Positions 8,705 to 19,721 of a stretch of 59,857 bases of DNA are shown in pieces. The stretch comes from Psychrobacter lutiphocae DSM 21542. Its GTDB lineage: Bacteria > Pseudomonadota > Gammaproteobacteria > Pseudomonadales > Moraxellaceae. The stretch is taken from assembly GCF_000382145.1 (NCBI RefSeq), contig NZ_KB907643.1:1-59857 (forward strand), in the 5' to 3' direction. Each line of letters starts with the position of its first letter. Position 1 is the first letter of the stretch. A program made the translations under genes and the position numbers. The notes below the pieces were generated by a model. It was not told where the DNA came from. It did not search any database and saw only the letters and a program-made list of their open reading frames with translations.

Positions 8705-11692
8705 TTAACCTCCCTGACCTTCTAAATCTGGTTGTGTCTCGTTAACCACACCACTTTCTGACTCTGTTAGTGGTGGATCTATCTTGGTGACAGATGCGGG
8801 TAAATGACCGTGTAAAATAGGTGCTTGTCCGACAGGATAACCAATACAGCCTGCTGCCAAATAAGGCACGACCTGTACTGGCAACTCAACGCGATGTCCG
8901 TCAATAGTCACAGCTAACCAGTCATTGTCACGGACTTGCCAGTGTTGCGCATCGTCAGCACTAATATAAAAGCTAGCTGCTTGCATCTGTCCAGCAACCA
9001 CAGGGCTACGATGTGCCATAGGTGAGCTTCCATATAAGTTATGAACTGGGACTAATTTGGCTTGGCCTTGGAAAATACTGGTTTTGATTGGCTGCGTCAT
9101 TTCTGGGCGAATATAGTCACGTTTTGGATACTTACTCTCTGCATCAAGCAAGTCAAATAAGCGTACACCTGGATCGCCTTGCTTGAGACTGCCACCAATT
9201 TCTTTTTGATACTTGTTCCAGGCTTGTGGCGAGTTCCAGCCCGATGCTTGCGCAAAAGGAATCATTGCACTTGGGGTTTGTGTACCACTATAACCCTCCA
9301 TTGAGAAAGTCAAAGCAGTATCCAAGTCTTTCGGCTGCATCGGCTCATGCACAGACAGATTGGCACGCAAGGCGGTACGACCAGAGTAACGTCTTGGCTC
9401 ACGAGCAATTTTTAAGCCAGAAATACGGAAGTCTGCTTCTGGTGCAGCTTGTTTAATGCCTTCTAAGTTTGGATGAGTTGCGACCAATTCATTGATGACG
9501 TCATCTAATTGTGTCCAGTCTAGTGGCATCTCATTCAGACTGGTTTCAACCGCATGTAGCCAACGCCAGCCTTCTTTAATACAGTTTTTATTACTGTAAT
9601 AACTAGGGTCATAGACCTGAAAGAAACGCTGAGCACGACCTTCGGCAGACACCAAAGTACCATCTGCTTCAGCAAAACTAGCTGCTGGCAATACAATGTC
9701 CACAAATTTATGCCAATGTAAGTTTTGATGGTCTAAGGTAATGACCGTTTTATCGGTTAATAACTGCGCCAGTTTTTCGATATCAATAGCATCGGTTAAC
9801 TGATTTTCAGCAACAATCACCGCATCAAACTCAGTAGCTAGCAACTCTTCAACTGACTTACCACCCAGCAGACAAACTCCCATACTGTTGGCATTAGGTA
9901 CAGTTAAATATAAGCCCGCTTGTTGATTATAATTAGGCGTCACTTGTTTTAGTGCAGGTTTTTCTGCTACCTCTGCATCGGCTTCGTTTTTATTTTGCGC
10001 TTGTGCTTCTATTTGTGCATTGAATTCAGCCACTTGCTGTGCTTCATACTCTTTTATTGCATTACGTTTGCTCGTCAAAGCTTGTGCCACTTGAGCTGCC
10101 GCTTCAATCACCGCCACGCTAAACTGACCAGTACCTGAAATAACCAATGGCTTATCAGCCAGTAGCAAGTCTAACGCAATTTGTTGTGCCAACTGCTGCA
10201 TCGGATCAGCGTCTTGATCATTTTGAGGCTGATCTTGCTCAATTTCAGCGGCCAATTGTTTTAGCTGTTGCAAATCATCGCTTTGTACGGCAATCATATC
10301 GGCAACGGCAAAGCCTAGCGCCGCAATATCTTCTGGCGTGGCCACACAGCTGACTTTACTGATGTCATCTAGCTTAGTTTGTACCGTATCAATGACATAT
10401 ACCGGGCTAAGCTGCTTTTGAGCAATGCGCTGTACTGGCTCTGCTAGCCACTCTGGCGTTTTTAGCGCATGCGCCATTTTTACTTTTTCATTTTTGGCCG
10501 CTTGACGTACTGCCAATGCCACACGGGCACTGGTTTGGGTAATGTCTTCACCCAAAATAAATACCGCATCGTGACTTTCAATATCAGTCACGCTTGGATT
10601 GTAAATACCTTCGGTGCTCAGCACTTCAATACATTTTTCAACCAATGATTGCTGATGACGATTGAGACCAGTTGAGAAGTTATCAAAGCCAACCAGTTTT
10701 TTTAGCGCAAAATTGGTCTCTAAGCTGGCTCGTGGTGAGCCAATACCGATGACTTTTTTATCTTTTACACGCTTAACAGTTTCATCGAGCGCATAGTTAA
10801 CATTAATTTTGACATGCTTGTCATTGATGTGTTCAATAGCCTGTACTGGACGATCTTCACGGTTGACATAGCCATAACTAAAGCGGCCTAAATCACATAA
10901 GAAATAGCGGTTTACTTCACCGTTATAACGGTTTTCAATACGGCGTAATTCACCATAGCGCTCACCAGCTGAAATGTTACAGCCCACAGAACAACCATGA
11001 CAGATGCTAGGCGCATACTGCATATCCCATTTACGGTTATAACGATCTGAATGAGTCTTGTCAGTGAATACCCCAGTTGGGCACACTTCGGTTAAGTTAC
11101 CTGAAAATTCGCTTTCAAATTGACCATCTTTATCACGGCCAAAATAAACACGATTATTGGAAGCATAAACGCCCAAATCTTTACCGCCAGCATAGTCTTT
11201 GTAATAACGCACGCAGCGATAACACGCAATACAGCGGTTCATCTCATGTGCAATAAAAGGACCAAACTCTTGGTTGTGATGAGTACGTTTAGTGAAGCGG
11301 TAGCGACGTTTGTTATGGCCTGACATATAAGTCATGTCTTGTAAATGGCAATGTCCGCCCTCTTCACAGGTTGGGCAGTCATGTGGGTGGTTGGTCATTA
11401 AAAACTCTACGATAGACTTACGAAACGCCACCGCTTCATCATCATCGACCGAGATATACATGTCGTCCGTCGGAGCAACCATGCACGACATCACCAAACG
11501 CCCTTTACCTGCTGCTGCATCTTCTGCATTGTTAAACTGCTTTACCGCGCACTGACGGCATGAGCCGACTGAGCCAAGTGCAGGGTGATAGCAGAAATAA
11601 GGCACATCGATACCCAGCGACAGACACGCCTCTAATAGGTTGTCTGCCCCGTTTACCTCGACCTGCTTACCGTCAATATGTATGACCGCCAT
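8705..11692 (-). CDS. nuoG: NADH-quinone oxidoreductase subunit G
   Basis: Large Fe-S subunit of the peripheral arm. The N-terminus carries the 2Fe-2S site ([17 protein letters not shown]), the His-Cys cluster site ([14 protein letters not shown]), a 4Fe-4S site ([11 protein letters not shown] with a distant CPTG), and [11 protein letters not shown], the extra off-pathway N7 cluster site also found in E. coli. A degenerate molybdopterin-oxidoreductase fold follows. At 995 residues it is about 90 longer than E. coli NuoG. Part of this is a Gln/Glu/Ala-rich stretch near residues 490-505 and another around 545-585 ([20 protein letters not shown]). It lies 16 bp after nuoF. Confidence 0.97.
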   Translation of the reverse strand: MAVIHIDGKQVEVNGADNLLEACLSLGIDVPYFCYHPALGSVGSCRQCAVKQFNNAEDAAAGKGRLVMSCMVAPTDDMYISVDDDEAVAFRKSIVEFLMTNHPHDCPTCEEGGHCHLQDMTYMSGHNKRRYRFTKRTHHNQEFGPFIAHEMNRCIACYRCVRYYKDYAGGKDLGVYASNNRVYFGRDKDGQFESEFSGNLTEVCPTGVFTDKTHSDRYNRKWDMQYAPSICHGCSVGCNISAGERYGELRRIENRYNGEVNRYFLCDLGRFSYGYVNREDRPVQAIEHINDKHVKINVNYALDETVKRVKDKKVIGIGSPRASLETNFALKKLVGFDNFSTGLNRHQQSLVEKCIEVLSTEGIYNPSVTDIESHDAVFILGEDITQTSARVALAVRQAAKNEKVKMAHALKTPEWLAEPVQRIAQKQLSPVYVIDTVQTKLDDISKVSCVATPEDIAALGFAVADMIAVQSDDLQQLKQLAAEIEQDQPQNDQDADPMQQLAQQIALDLLLADKPLVISGTGQFSVAVIEAAAQVAQALTSKRNAIKEYEAQQVAEFNAQIEAQAQNKNEADAEVAEKPALKQVTPNYNQQAGLYLTVPNANSMGVCLLGGKSVEELLATEFDAVIVAENQLTDAIDIEKLAQLLTDKTVITLDHQNLHWHKFVDIVLPAASFAEADGTLVSAEGRAQRFFQVYDPSYYSNKNCIKEGWRWLHAVETSLNEMPLDWTQLDDVINELVATHPNLEGIKQAAPEADFRISGLKIAREPRRYSGRTALRANLSVHEPMQPKDLDTALTFSMEGYSGTQTPSAMIPFAQASGWNSPQAWNKYQKEIGGSLKQGDPGVRLFDLLDAESKYPKRDYIRPEMTQPIKTSIFQGQAKLVPVHNLYGSSPMAHRSPVVAGQMQAASFYISADDAQHWQVRDNDWLAVTIDGHRVELPVQVVPYLAAGCIGYPVGQAPILHGHLPASVTKIDPPLTESESGVVNETQPDLEGQGG

Positions 11693-11708
11693 GCCTGTTT
11701 CTACTCCT

Positions 11709-13337
11709 CTACTTCACATCACTAGGTTTAGAAGCGGCAGTATTTACGCCCTCTTCTGTGCCTGCTGTTGCGTCCGAATGATTGTTGGATTCTGTACCTG
11801 TATGCGTTGATGCTACCGGTTTAGTTGCGCCCATAGTTGACATGACTTTTTGAATTTCTGATTGCGCCCATTGTGACGTCTCATCATCAACTTTAGGCGG
11901 TGCTTCCACTACAATCTTGCTTTCAAACTCATGGCGGAAGTACTTAATCGCACTCATCAGTGGCTCCATCGCACCTGGTGCGTGCGCGCAGAATGTTTTA
12001 CCAATCCACAAATCGCGGGTTAAGCCTTCTAGCTTTTCAATGTCGCCAACTTGTCCTTCACCCTCATCAATGGCAGTCAGTAATTTGACGCCCCACGGTA
12101 GCCCATCACGGCAAGGGGTACACCAGCCACATGATTCACGTTGGAAAAATATTTCTAAATTCTTTAACAAGGGCACCATGTCCTGCTCTTCATCGACCAC
12201 CATGATTAGTCCAGTACCCATGCGGCTACCCGCTTTTTGAATACTATCAAAGTCCATGATGGTATCGAGATGATCTACGGTTAAAAAGTCGGTTGATGCG
12301 CCACCTGGAAGCCATGCCTTTAAGGTTTTACCTTGTTGCATGCCACCAGCGAATTCTTCAATAATTTCACGGGCGCTGTAACCAAAAGGTAGCTCCCAAA
12401 GACCAGGATCATTGACCAAGCCTGAACAGCCAAATATCTTAGTGCCTGGGGTGGTACTGTTACCTTTTTCATTAGGTAAGCTTTGATACCAATCGACACC
12501 ATTGACCAAAATCGCTGGCATATTACTTAGCGTCTCAACGTTGTTAACTACCGTGGGGCGACCCCATGCGCCTGAGATTTGTGGAAATGGTGGCTTAGTA
12601 CGTGGGTTGGCACGGCGGCCTTCAAGACAGTTGATCAACGCCGTCTCTTCACCACAGATATAACGTCCAGCGCCGGTATGCACATGCAGATGAAAGCTAA
12701 AGTCTGAGCCTAAAATGTTATCGCCCATCAGATTGTTAGCGATACACTCATCAATAGCCGCCATCAAGCGCTCAGCAGCGATAATATATTCACCACGAAT
12801 AAAGATGTAGCCGTCAGTCGCTCCGATGGCGTGAGCGGTAATTAACATACCTTCAATAAGCTGAAACGGTAGACGCTCCATCAATAGACGGTCTTTAAAG
12901 GTGCCTGGCTCCATTTCATCAGCGTTACAAATCAAGTAACGTGGACCACCATCTGGTGGAATCATAAATGACCATTTAAGACCAGCGTTAAAGCCTGCAC
13001 CACCACGACCACGAACGTTGGCCGCTTTGATCATATCGCCCACTTCTTTTGCAGGCTTTTCTAACGCATTTTTTAGACCTTCAAAACCACGTAACGATTG
13101 ATATGTTGCTAAATCTAAGATGGCATCATGATGTGCCAAACGCCAAGTTAGCGGTCTGGTTTCTATGGTTGCCGTTTCTTTGTCGCCATAAATAGGTACA
13201 CGCTGTTCATTTAATTGACTCGGCGCTTTACCTTGTTTGCGACGGGCAAACTGCTCAGCGATACTAAGACGTTTTGGCTGTGCTTCAGACGCCATACTCT
13301 GGCTCATAGCGGCTGTATTTTGGGTATTTTCACTCAT
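11709..13337 (-). CDS. nuoF: NADH-quinone oxidoreductase subunit F (NADH/FMN binding)
   Basis: Catalytic subunit that oxidises NADH and holds FMN and the N3 cluster. The NADH/FMN loop [15 protein letters not shown], the motif [14 protein letters not shown] and the 4Fe-4S motif [12 protein letters not shown] are all visible. The 542 residues exceed the usual 430-450. The excess is a polar N-terminal segment of about 50 residues and a Thr/Ser/Asn-rich tail (from about 495) that lack family similarity. The start overlaps the nuoE stop by four bases, indicating coupled translation with its partner. Confidence 0.97.
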   Translation of the reverse strand: MSENTQNTAAMSQSMASEAQPKRLSIAEQFARRKQGKAPSQLNEQRVPIYGDKETATIETRPLTWRLAHHDAILDLATYQSLRGFEGLKNALEKPAKEVGDMIKAANVRGRGGAGFNAGLKWSFMIPPDGGPRYLICNADEMEPGTFKDRLLMERLPFQLIEGMLITAHAIGATDGYIFIRGEYIIAAERLMAAIDECIANNLMGDNILGSDFSFHLHVHTGAGRYICGEETALINCLEGRRANPRTKPPFPQISGAWGRPTVVNNVETLSNMPAILVNGVDWYQSLPNEKGNSTTPGTKIFGCSGLVNDPGLWELPFGYSAREIIEEFAGGMQQGKTLKAWLPGGASTDFLTVDHLDTIMDFDSIQKAGSRMGTGLIMVVDEEQDMVPLLKNLEIFFQRESCGWCTPCRDGLPWGVKLLTAIDEGEGQVGDIEKLEGLTRDLWIGKTFCAHAPGAMEPLMSAIKYFRHEFESKIVVEAPPKVDDETSQWAQSEIQKVMSTMGATKPVASTHTGTESNNHSDATAGTEEGVNTAASKPSDVK

Positions 13338-13846
13338 GGGTAGTACTCCAATAACTCAGCAACCTCATCAGGGCTAACCGGTCCAAAGGTATCTTCATCG
13401 ATTAATACCGAAGGGCCTTTGTCACAGTTACCCAAGCAGCAGATGGGTAATAAGGTAAAACGACCATCAGGGGTGGTTTGACCATACTCAATGCCTAGCT
13501 GCTCTTTGAATTTAGCAGAAAGTGCTTCATAACCTGTCAAATAACAAGCGATAGAGTCACAGACTAAGATGACATGACGACCCACAGGTGAGCGGTAAAT
13601 ACGGTTAAAGAAGGTAGCCACCCCTTCGATATCGGTTACCGGTACATCTAATAAATTGGCGATGGCATTGACTTGCGCATCATCTACCCAGCCATTGCGT
13701 TTTTGTACCAGTTTTAATGCATCTAACGAGGCTGCACGAGCATGAGGATAATGCTGAATATATGCTTTAATACCCGCAATTTCTTGAGCAGTCAGGATGC
13801 TTGCCACATCAACGGTTGGTACTTTATCGGTCACAATTTTAATCAT
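13334..13846 (-). CDS. nuoE: NADH-quinone oxidoreductase subunit E (2Fe-2S)
   Basis: Thioredoxin-fold subunit holding the 2Fe-2S cluster N1a, partner of NuoF. The ligand cysteines are in [14 protein letters not shown] and [10 protein letters not shown], the family's split C-x4-C / C-x3-C pattern. The length of 170 residues is typical. It overlaps nuoF by four bases and follows nuoCD after a 93 bp spacer. Confidence 0.97.
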   Translation of the reverse strand: MIKIVTDKVPTVDVASILTAQEIAGIKAYIQHYPHARAASLDALKLVQKRNGWVDDAQVNAIANLLDVPVTDIEGVATFFNRIYRSPVGRHVILVCDSIACYLTGYEALSAKFKEQLGIEYGQTTPDGRFTLLPICCLGNCDKGPSVLIDEDTFGPVSPDEVAELLEYYP

Positions 13847-13939
13847 TGTCTTATTTTCTCTTTAACTGCTAGCATTTGAATGCTGGCGTGATAAATTATC
13901 GAAACTGACAAGCTTTATGCTTAATTTTAATGAACTGAC

Positions 13940-15733
13940 TTATCTGTCTGTATCTGCCATCACAATATCAATAGACGCCAAATAAATAATCAAGTCAGAT
14001 ACCAAGCTGCCATTAATCACAGATGGCATCTGCTGTAAGTGTGCAAATGTCGGTGTACGAATACGGGTGCGATAACTCATGGTCGCTTTGTCTGAAGTAA
14101 TGTAATAGCTGTTAATACCCTTGGTGGCTTCAACCATCATAGAAGCTTCACCCGCTGGCATCACAGGACCCCAAGACACAGAGATAAAGTGGTTAATCAG
14201 GGTTTCAATATCATTTAAAGTGCGATCTTTTGGTGGTGGTACGGCCAATGGATGATCGGCTTTGTATGGGCCTGAGGGCATATTATCCATGCACTGTTTG
14301 ATAATGCGTAGTGATTGACGAATCTCTTCAATCTTAACCATACAACGGTCATAAGCATCACCGTTATAAAAGACAGGCACTTCAAAATCAAAGTTCTCAT
14401 AACCCATGTAAGGACGTGCCTTACGTAGGTCAAAGTCAACCCCAGTTGCACGCAGACCAGCACCAGTGACACCCCAAGCGAGTGCTTGCTTAGCATCGTA
14501 CTGAGCCACATTTTGTGTACGCCCTTTTAGTACTGAGTTTTCCATCGCTGCTTTGACATATTCATCTAAGCGCTTTGGCATCCAGTCTAAGAATTCACGC
14601 ACCAGACGCTGCCAGCCCCGTGGTAAGTCTGCTGCCGTACCGCCGATACGGAACCAAGCTGGGTGCATACGATAACCGGTAACCGCTTCAATCACGTCAT
14701 ATGCTTTTTGACGGTCAGTAAACATATAGAATACTGGCGTCATACCACCCGCATCTTGTATGAAAGTACCAAAGTACAATAAGTTATTGGTAATACGGAA
14801 GAACTCACTCATCATCACTCGGATGGTCTGAGCACGCTCTGGAACGGTAATACCGGCCAGCTGCTCAACTGCCATCACATACGGCAGCTCGTTCATTACT
14901 CCGCCTAGATAATCAATACGATCGGTATAGGGGATATACGAATGCCAAGTTTGACGCTCAGCCATCTTCTCAGCACCACGGTGGTGATAGCCAATATCTG
15001 GGATACAGTCGATGATTTCTTCACCATCTAGCTGTAATACTAAACGAAACGCACCGTGCGCTGACGGGTGGTTCGGGCCTAAGTTCAAGAACATAAAGTC
15101 CTCATCACGGCCACTGCGTTTCATGCCCCACTCTTCAGGTACAAAGCGTAGGTTTTCTTGTTCAAACTGCTGCTTTGCAGCGTTTAAGAAATAAGGGGTA
15201 AATTCTGTGGCACGCGCATGATACTCTTTACGCAGCGGATGACCTTCCCAATATTTAGGCAGCAGGATACGGGTTAAATGCGGATGTCCAGTAAACACGA
15301 TACCGAACATGTCCCACACTTCTCGCTCATACCAGTTGGCATTTGGCCAAATCTTGGTGGCGGTCGGTACATTCAAGTCGTCTTCTGATAACGCCACTTT
15401 AACGCGAATATCGCTATTACGCTCCAGCGACATCAGGTGATAAAACACCGTGAAGTCACTGTCAGGCAACCCATCTCTGTGCTGACGCAAACGCTCATCG
15501 ATGGCAGATAAATCCAGCAGCATCACATAAGGCTTAGGTAAGGTGCGCAAGAACATCAACACATCAAGCAAGTGCTCACGGGCTACCCAAATGGTAGGAA
15601 TACCATCAAAAGTAAACTGTTCGCTAAATTTACCTGAAAATTTGTGTCCAAGCTCACGCAGCACCGCAGGCTGTTTCTTCGTTGCATCGGCACTACGATG
15701 GGTTGCTTTGCTGTTATCCGTTACCATGGTCAC
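13940..15733 (-). CDS. nuoCD: NADH-quinone oxidoreductase fused subunits C and D
   Basis: Fusion of the 30 kDa (NuoC, residues about 25-190) and 49 kDa (NuoD, residues about 210-597) subunits, as in many gammaproteobacteria. NuoC is recognised by [20 protein letters not shown] and [17 protein letters not shown]; NuoD by [30 protein letters not shown] and the C-terminal DIVMADTDR. NuoD lines the quinone pocket. I use the GTG start at 15733 because GAGG lies at good spacing upstream; an ATG two codons later is the alternative. A 238 bp spacer with 18 bp tandem repeats separates it from nuoB. Confidence 0.96.
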   Translation of the reverse strand: MTMVTDNSKATHRSADATKKQPAVLRELGHKFSGKFSEQFTFDGIPTIWVAREHLLDVLMFLRTLPKPYVMLLDLSAIDERLRQHRDGLPDSDFTVFYHLMSLERNSDIRVKVALSEDDLNVPTATKIWPNANWYEREVWDMFGIVFTGHPHLTRILLPKYWEGHPLRKEYHARATEFTPYFLNAAKQQFEQENLRFVPEEWGMKRSGRDEDFMFLNLGPNHPSAHGAFRLVLQLDGEEIIDCIPDIGYHHRGAEKMAERQTWHSYIPYTDRIDYLGGVMNELPYVMAVEQLAGITVPERAQTIRVMMSEFFRITNNLLYFGTFIQDAGGMTPVFYMFTDRQKAYDVIEAVTGYRMHPAWFRIGGTAADLPRGWQRLVREFLDWMPKRLDEYVKAAMENSVLKGRTQNVAQYDAKQALAWGVTGAGLRATGVDFDLRKARPYMGYENFDFEVPVFYNGDAYDRCMVKIEEIRQSLRIIKQCMDNMPSGPYKADHPLAVPPPKDRTLNDIETLINHFISVSWGPVMPAGEASMMVEATKGINSYYITSDKATMSYRTRIRTPTFAHLQQMPSVINGSLVSDLIIYLASIDIVMADTDR

Positions 15734-15821
15734 CGGTTACCTCAGAGTCATTGCGAATATTACGCATACACAAGAATATAGGTTGTTGTCTGTTACTGAT
15801 TAAATCAGTGGGTAAAAAGCT

Positions 15822-15911
15822 TTTATTGCTATTCAAACATTTATTGCTATTCAAACATTTATTGCCATTCAAACATTTATTGCTATTCAAACATTTATTG
15901 CTACTCAAATA
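15822..15911. repeat. 18 bp tandem repeat inside the nuo operon (5 copies)
   Basis: Five head-to-tail copies of an 18 bp unit (TTTATTGCTATTCAAACA) fill 15822-15911; copies 1, 2 and 4 are identical, copy 3 has one change and copy 5 two. They lie in the nuoB-nuoCD spacer and are transcribed as part of the operon. The unit length is a multiple of three, so a 64-codon minus-strand frame reads through as an Asn-Lys-Cys-Leu-Asn repeat, but it looks incidental. Confidence 0.9.
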
Positions 15912-15971
15912 CTAAGCTTGCAAGATCAATGTCATTACTAAGCTAATTTACGACACCAAGCTAATTTACAA

Positions 15972-16640
15972 CTAAATGCTATCTGGGCTACGTAAATTCT
16001 TCACCGCAATACGATCGGCTTGCTTACGATCTCGCTCAGCAACCATTTGCGGCTTATAGATACCTTTATCATTGACATACGCACCCAGTGGACGACGCTC
16101 TTTGGTAATCGAATCTTGCAATAGCATCAGACCTTGAATCAAAGCCTCAGGACGTGGCGGACAGCCAGGCACATAGACATCGACAGGGATAATCTTGTCC
16201 ACGCCTTGTACGACTGAATAAATGTCATACATGCCGCCTGAGTTGGCACATGAGCCCATTGAAATCACCCATTTTGGCTCAAGCATTTGTTCATATAGAC
16301 GCTGAATAACCGGCGCCATCTTCACAAAACAAGTTCCTGCCACAATCATCACATCTGCCTGACGTGGTGACGCACGAATAACCTCTGCACCAAAGCGTGA
16401 TAAGTCATGAACTGCGGTTAACGTCGTGGCATATTCCACATAGCAGCACGAGGTACCAAAGTTAAATGGCCACAATGAGTTCTTACGTCCCCAGTTTGCC
16501 GCTGCGTGAACCATGTCCTCAAGCCTGCCCATAAAGACATTACGGTTTACTTCATCCTCAATCGGATTGTTGACCGTTTGCTTCGATTGCGCAGGATAAG
16601 TATCGGCGTCAGGATTTGCACGGGTTAGCGTATATTTCAT
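15972..16640 (-). CDS. nuoB: NADH-quinone oxidoreductase subunit B
   Basis: Subunit holding the terminal 4Fe-4S cluster N2, which reduces quinone. Ligands are visible as the tandem cysteines in [15 protein letters not shown] and the cysteines of [14 protein letters not shown] and [15 protein letters not shown]. The frame stays open to an upstream ATG at 16709 inside nuoA. I place the start at 16640 ([15 protein letters not shown]) because AAGGG lies about 8 bases upstream, the gene then begins just past the nuoA stop, and 222 residues fits the family (about 220). Confidence 0.95.
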   Translation of the reverse strand: MKYTLTRANPDADTYPAQSKQTVNNPIEDEVNRNVFMGRLEDMVHAAANWGRKNSLWPFNFGTSCCYVEYATTLTAVHDLSRFGAEVIRASPRQADVMIVAGTCFVKMAPVIQRLYEQMLEPKWVISMGSCANSGGMYDIYSVVQGVDKIIPVDVYVPGCPPRPEALIQGLMLLQDSITKERRPLGAYVNDKGIYKPQMVAERDRKQADRIAVKNLRSPDSI

Positions 16641-16650
16641 GATATAACCC

Positions 16651-17289
16651 TTAACTAGACGATTTATTTGATGAAGAAGTGCTAGCAGACTTGCTAGAAA
16701 AATCGACACTGGTCACATTACCAGTGATATTAATGTGGTCAATATTGGCCAAATGACGTTTATTGGCCTCAATATCGTTAGACACGTTCACTTGTCCAGA
16801 TGACTGAGCCGGTACTTTACCAGTTGGATCTGTATGCAGCTCATCAATGCCTTCAAACTTAGTAATGCTGGCTAGATTAAAGCCGGCTGGTGCTTGTGTG
16901 ATACGTGGTTTTTTGCGGCGTTTGTCAGCAGGTGCCCAGTTCATCGCACCCAGTCTTAATTCATAAACCAAGCCAACAAATAAGATGCCTATAAATACGG
17001 CTGCCGCAGTGAATCCAAGCCAGCCAACCTCTCGTACTGACACCGAGTACGCATATAAATACAAGGCTTCAAGGTCAAAGATAACAAAGAAAATCGCCAC
17101 TAAATAGAATTTTGCAGACAAACGAATTCGGGCATTGCCTGCTCCGACAACGCCCGATTCAAATACTTCTTCTTTTTCTGTGCCTTGAGAACGACCCCCT
17201 AAAAGACGGGGAACAACCAGCATGAAAATTACCAGACCTATGGCAGCCAAAATAAAGGCTAACGCTGACCAATTAAAGGCGGAATTCAT
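16651..17289 (-). CDS. nuoA: NADH-quinone oxidoreductase subunit A
   Basis: First gene of the complex I operon. Three membrane helices occupy residues 1-120, with the conserved block [20 protein letters not shown] and the acidic motif [14 protein letters not shown]. At 212 residues it is clearly longer than the usual 120-150. The rest is a hydrophilic C-terminal tail starting with basic [12 protein letters not shown] and ending in a run of serines. The ATG is preceded by GAGGAG. The promoter should lie in 17290-17613. Confidence 0.95.
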   Translation of the reverse strand: MNSAFNWSALAFILAAIGLVIFMLVVPRLLGGRSQGTEKEEVFESGVVGAGNARIRLSAKFYLVAIFFVIFDLEALYLYAYSVSVREVGWLGFTAAAVFIGILFVGLVYELRLGAMNWAPADKRRKKPRITQAPAGFNLASITKFEGIDELHTDPTGKVPAQSSGQVNVSNDIEANKRHLANIDHINITGNVTSVDFSSKSASTSSSNKSSS

Positions 17290-17613
17290 CGATATGTCTC
17301 CTCACTGGCTAGTACCAACTAGACACGCAAACCATTATGATGCTCATTATTGTAATGCATGATAATGACTAAAATTAATCTAACATGACACGCTATGTTA
17401 GCCACGAGTAAAGTAGGATACTTCGGCTGGAAAATGGAGGTGTTACTATACTTTTTTTAAACCTTAAATTCCAGTTTAATACTGAATGAGAAGGTCATTA
17501 TTCAGTTATCAATATCTAAACTTGCATCTTGACATTTGTTATTTTTTAAGGCAACACCGCCCATTTTATTATGTTTTACTAATCAATTTTTTTGTTAAAA
17601 CAGTTGCGGTGCA
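17290..17613. other. Spacer upstream of nuoA
   Basis: 324 bp between the dcd stop and the nuoA start, both genes on the minus strand. It must contain the nuo promoter, and nuoA has a clear GAGGAG ribosome binding site at its edge. I could not pick a convincing -35/-10 pair or a clean dcd terminator. No open reading frame of interest is seen. Confidence 0.5.
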
Positions 17614-18189
17614 TCAAGTGCGCGGTAGGGTGACCCCTCTTTGACCTTGGTATTTACCACCTCTGTCTTTGTAACTGGTTTCACAAACGTCATCCGCATC
17701 ACTTTGGAAAAACAACATTTGCGCCACCCCTTCGCCGGCATAAATGCGTGCTGGAAGCGTGGTGGTGTTACTAAACTCTAGGGTTACATGACCTTCCCAC
17801 TCAGGCTCAAGTGGCGTCACGTTGACAATTATACCACAACGCGCATAAGTTGATTTGCCCAAGCAAATGGTCAACACATCGCGTGGAATTCTAAAATACT
17901 CTACCGTACGTGCCAGTGCAAATGAGTTTGGTGGAATAATACACTCATCACCAACAATATCGATAAAGCTGTTTTCATCGAAGTTTTTTGGATCAACGAT
18001 GGCTGAATGCACATTGGTAAACACTTTAAATTCACGTGCGCAGCGAACATCATAACCATAGCTTGATGTTCCGTAGCTGACTAACTTTTCACCTGCCTCG
18101 TTAAAGCGGACTTGACCAGCTTCAAATGGCTCAATCATGCCATGCTCTTGTGCCATTCTACGAATCCAGCGGTCAGATTTTATTGACAT
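17614..18189 (-). CDS. dcd: dCTP deaminase
   Basis: Converts dCTP to dUTP plus ammonia, the first step toward dTMP by the deaminase route. The 191 residues match the trimeric Dcd family. The active-site segment [20 protein letters not shown] is followed by [13 protein letters not shown], the nucleotide-binding and catalytic-glutamate region, and the C-terminal [16 protein letters not shown] tail that closes over the substrate. It is probably its own unit: the neighbouring spacers are 324 bp downstream and 154 bp upstream. Confidence 0.97.
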   Translation of the reverse strand: MSIKSDRWIRRMAQEHGMIEPFEAGQVRFNEAGEKLVSYGTSSYGYDVRCAREFKVFTNVHSAIVDPKNFDENSFIDIVGDECIIPPNSFALARTVEYFRIPRDVLTICLGKSTYARCGIIVNVTPLEPEWEGHVTLEFSNTTTLPARIYAGEGVAQMLFFQSDADDVCETSYKDRGGKYQGQRGVTLPRT

Positions 18190-18343
18190 TTTATACCCTT
18201 AATTTATCGATTAATACCACTATCTTGTTAAACTCTTCTCGTAAAGGTTAGCTTTTTGGTTAATGTTTACCTCTTTAGGGTGGCTATTTTACGTTTATTC
18301 AGCGCAATGTGCCAGTTGCGATAAAAGTTTTGTCACATTTAAG

Positions 18344-19573
18344 CTACCATTTTGCAAAGTGATCCTCTGCCAAGCCCAGAACGCTATCTAATACCACAAT
18401 TTGTTTGCCTGAATCTTTACCTAAACCTTTGTCTGCGCCACTGTCAATCTGTATTTGCCCAGAGTAATAACCAAGCCACTGCTCAAACACACTGGCAATC
18501 AGACCATAATTGTCTGATTTTTTATAGACACTTAGTGGCGTAAAAGTTAAGTCAATAGTGACTCTACTCCAGCCTAAGTCTTGATTTTTAATAATCCATG
18601 CCGCTTGTTGTGACTCATATTGCTCAGATTCAGATTGTTCAGGCTCAAAGTGTGATGACTCAGATTTTACAGCCTCTGGCTTTATAAACAATACGGGCGG
18701 TAAATAGTAAATATTACCATCAATCCAGCACGCATTCTCACTCACACCCGTCTCATTAACACCCATTGCCAAGTTGAGCATAAAGTGGCAACCATCAGGC
18801 AGCTGACTGTTAATACAAGCCCAAAACCAGTTGGTCTCGTGTCGCATCACACCTAAAGTCCAATCTAAATTTGCCAGTGCTTGCTGATCAAGCTCAATCT
18901 GATTATTCGGCAGACTTTCAAGCTGGTTACCAAGCTGGTTACCAAGCGCACTGTCTGCTTTTTTATCCGCAAAAAATTTAGACTCTGCTTTAAATGTTAG
19001 CTTGCCAGCGCTTACTTGTAACGGCTCTTTTTGAGTAAAATGCCAGCCACGACGACCCGAAGGGGAACAAACAACGAGCGGCTGATCACTGCGCTGAAAC
19101 TCAGCTGACAGCGTAAATAGCGAGCAGTCTAAGTTCAGCTGTAATGACTCAGGGAAAAACTGTAACTGCATTGTCAGGTTAGAATGCTCAAACTGCATCC
19201 GCCCCTGCTGATGATCACCTGCAAACAAACTATGCCGCGTCAACGGCTGCAAGGCATCGACCCGTTCTACTTCACCTGTTTTTTGATGATAAATATAAAC
19301 AAAAGCGGTCGTCGCAAGCTTGATGGTCGCCAGTGCCAAACAAATCCGATAAGGAGGCTGCTGCAACTGTATAAAGGCAAATTGATTAATCTTTAGCTGT
19401 TTGCGCCACAAGGCAACCGGCTTTTGTGACAGCAGATGACTACGATAATCCAAATAGTTAAGCCGCTGCACACGCGAAAAAACCCCAAACTGGGGCTGTC
19501 CACTGACAATTAACTGCTCAATGTCCGCTAGTGAGCGAGACTGCTTATGCTGTATTGTGCTTCCTTGCATCAC
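18344..19573 (-). CDS. DUF2804 family protein
   Basis: A 409-residue soluble protein with no signal peptide or membrane segment. I recognise the DUF2804 family from the central pattern LDWTLGVMRHETNWFWACIN followed by NLAMGVNETGVSENACWIDG and from the repeated beta-rich blocks. The family's function is not established; distant resemblance to lipocalin-like or hydroxyneurosporene-synthase-type folds has been suggested for such beta proteins, which I cannot test here. Oddities are a repeated GNQLGNQLE stretch near residue 225 and an Glu/Ser/Gln-rich insert near residue 315. It is separated by 148 bp from apbC upstream. Confidence 0.75.
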   Translation of the reverse strand: MMQGSTIQHKQSRSLADIEQLIVSGQPQFGVFSRVQRLNYLDYRSHLLSQKPVALWRKQLKINQFAFIQLQQPPYRICLALATIKLATTAFVYIYHQKTGEVERVDALQPLTRHSLFAGDHQQGRMQFEHSNLTMQLQFFPESLQLNLDCSLFTLSAEFQRSDQPLVVCSPSGRRGWHFTQKEPLQVSAGKLTFKAESKFFADKKADSALGNQLGNQLESLPNNQIELDQQALANLDWTLGVMRHETNWFWACINSQLPDGCHFMLNLAMGVNETGVSENACWIDGNIYYLPPVLFIKPEAVKSESSHFEPEQSESEQYESQQAAWIIKNQDLGWSRVTIDLTFTPLSVYKKSDNYGLIASVFEQWLGYYSGQIQIDSGADKGLGKDSGKQIVVLDSVLGLAEDHFAKW

Positions 19574-19721
19574 TTAACCCTCCTATTGCCTATCCCCTAT
19601 TGCGTCATCAACATTAACATCAACACTCATATTCATATTCATACTGGCGTTAAAAATATGACTTTGACTATTTATGTTATGACTTTGCTTATTTATGACT
19701 TTGACTATTTAATGAATAACC

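Noticed and set aside
15714..15908. 64-codon minus-strand frame with an NKCLNS repeat between nuoB and nuoCD
   Set aside because: The frame exists because an 18 bp repeat is a multiple of three. It has no ribosome binding site that I can see and overlaps the nuoCD start; I treat it as a repeat, not a gene.
16641..16709. Longer nuoB start at 16709
   Set aside because: It overlaps nuoA by 59 bases, the extra residues have no similarity to NuoB, and the ATG at 16640 has a ribosome binding site.
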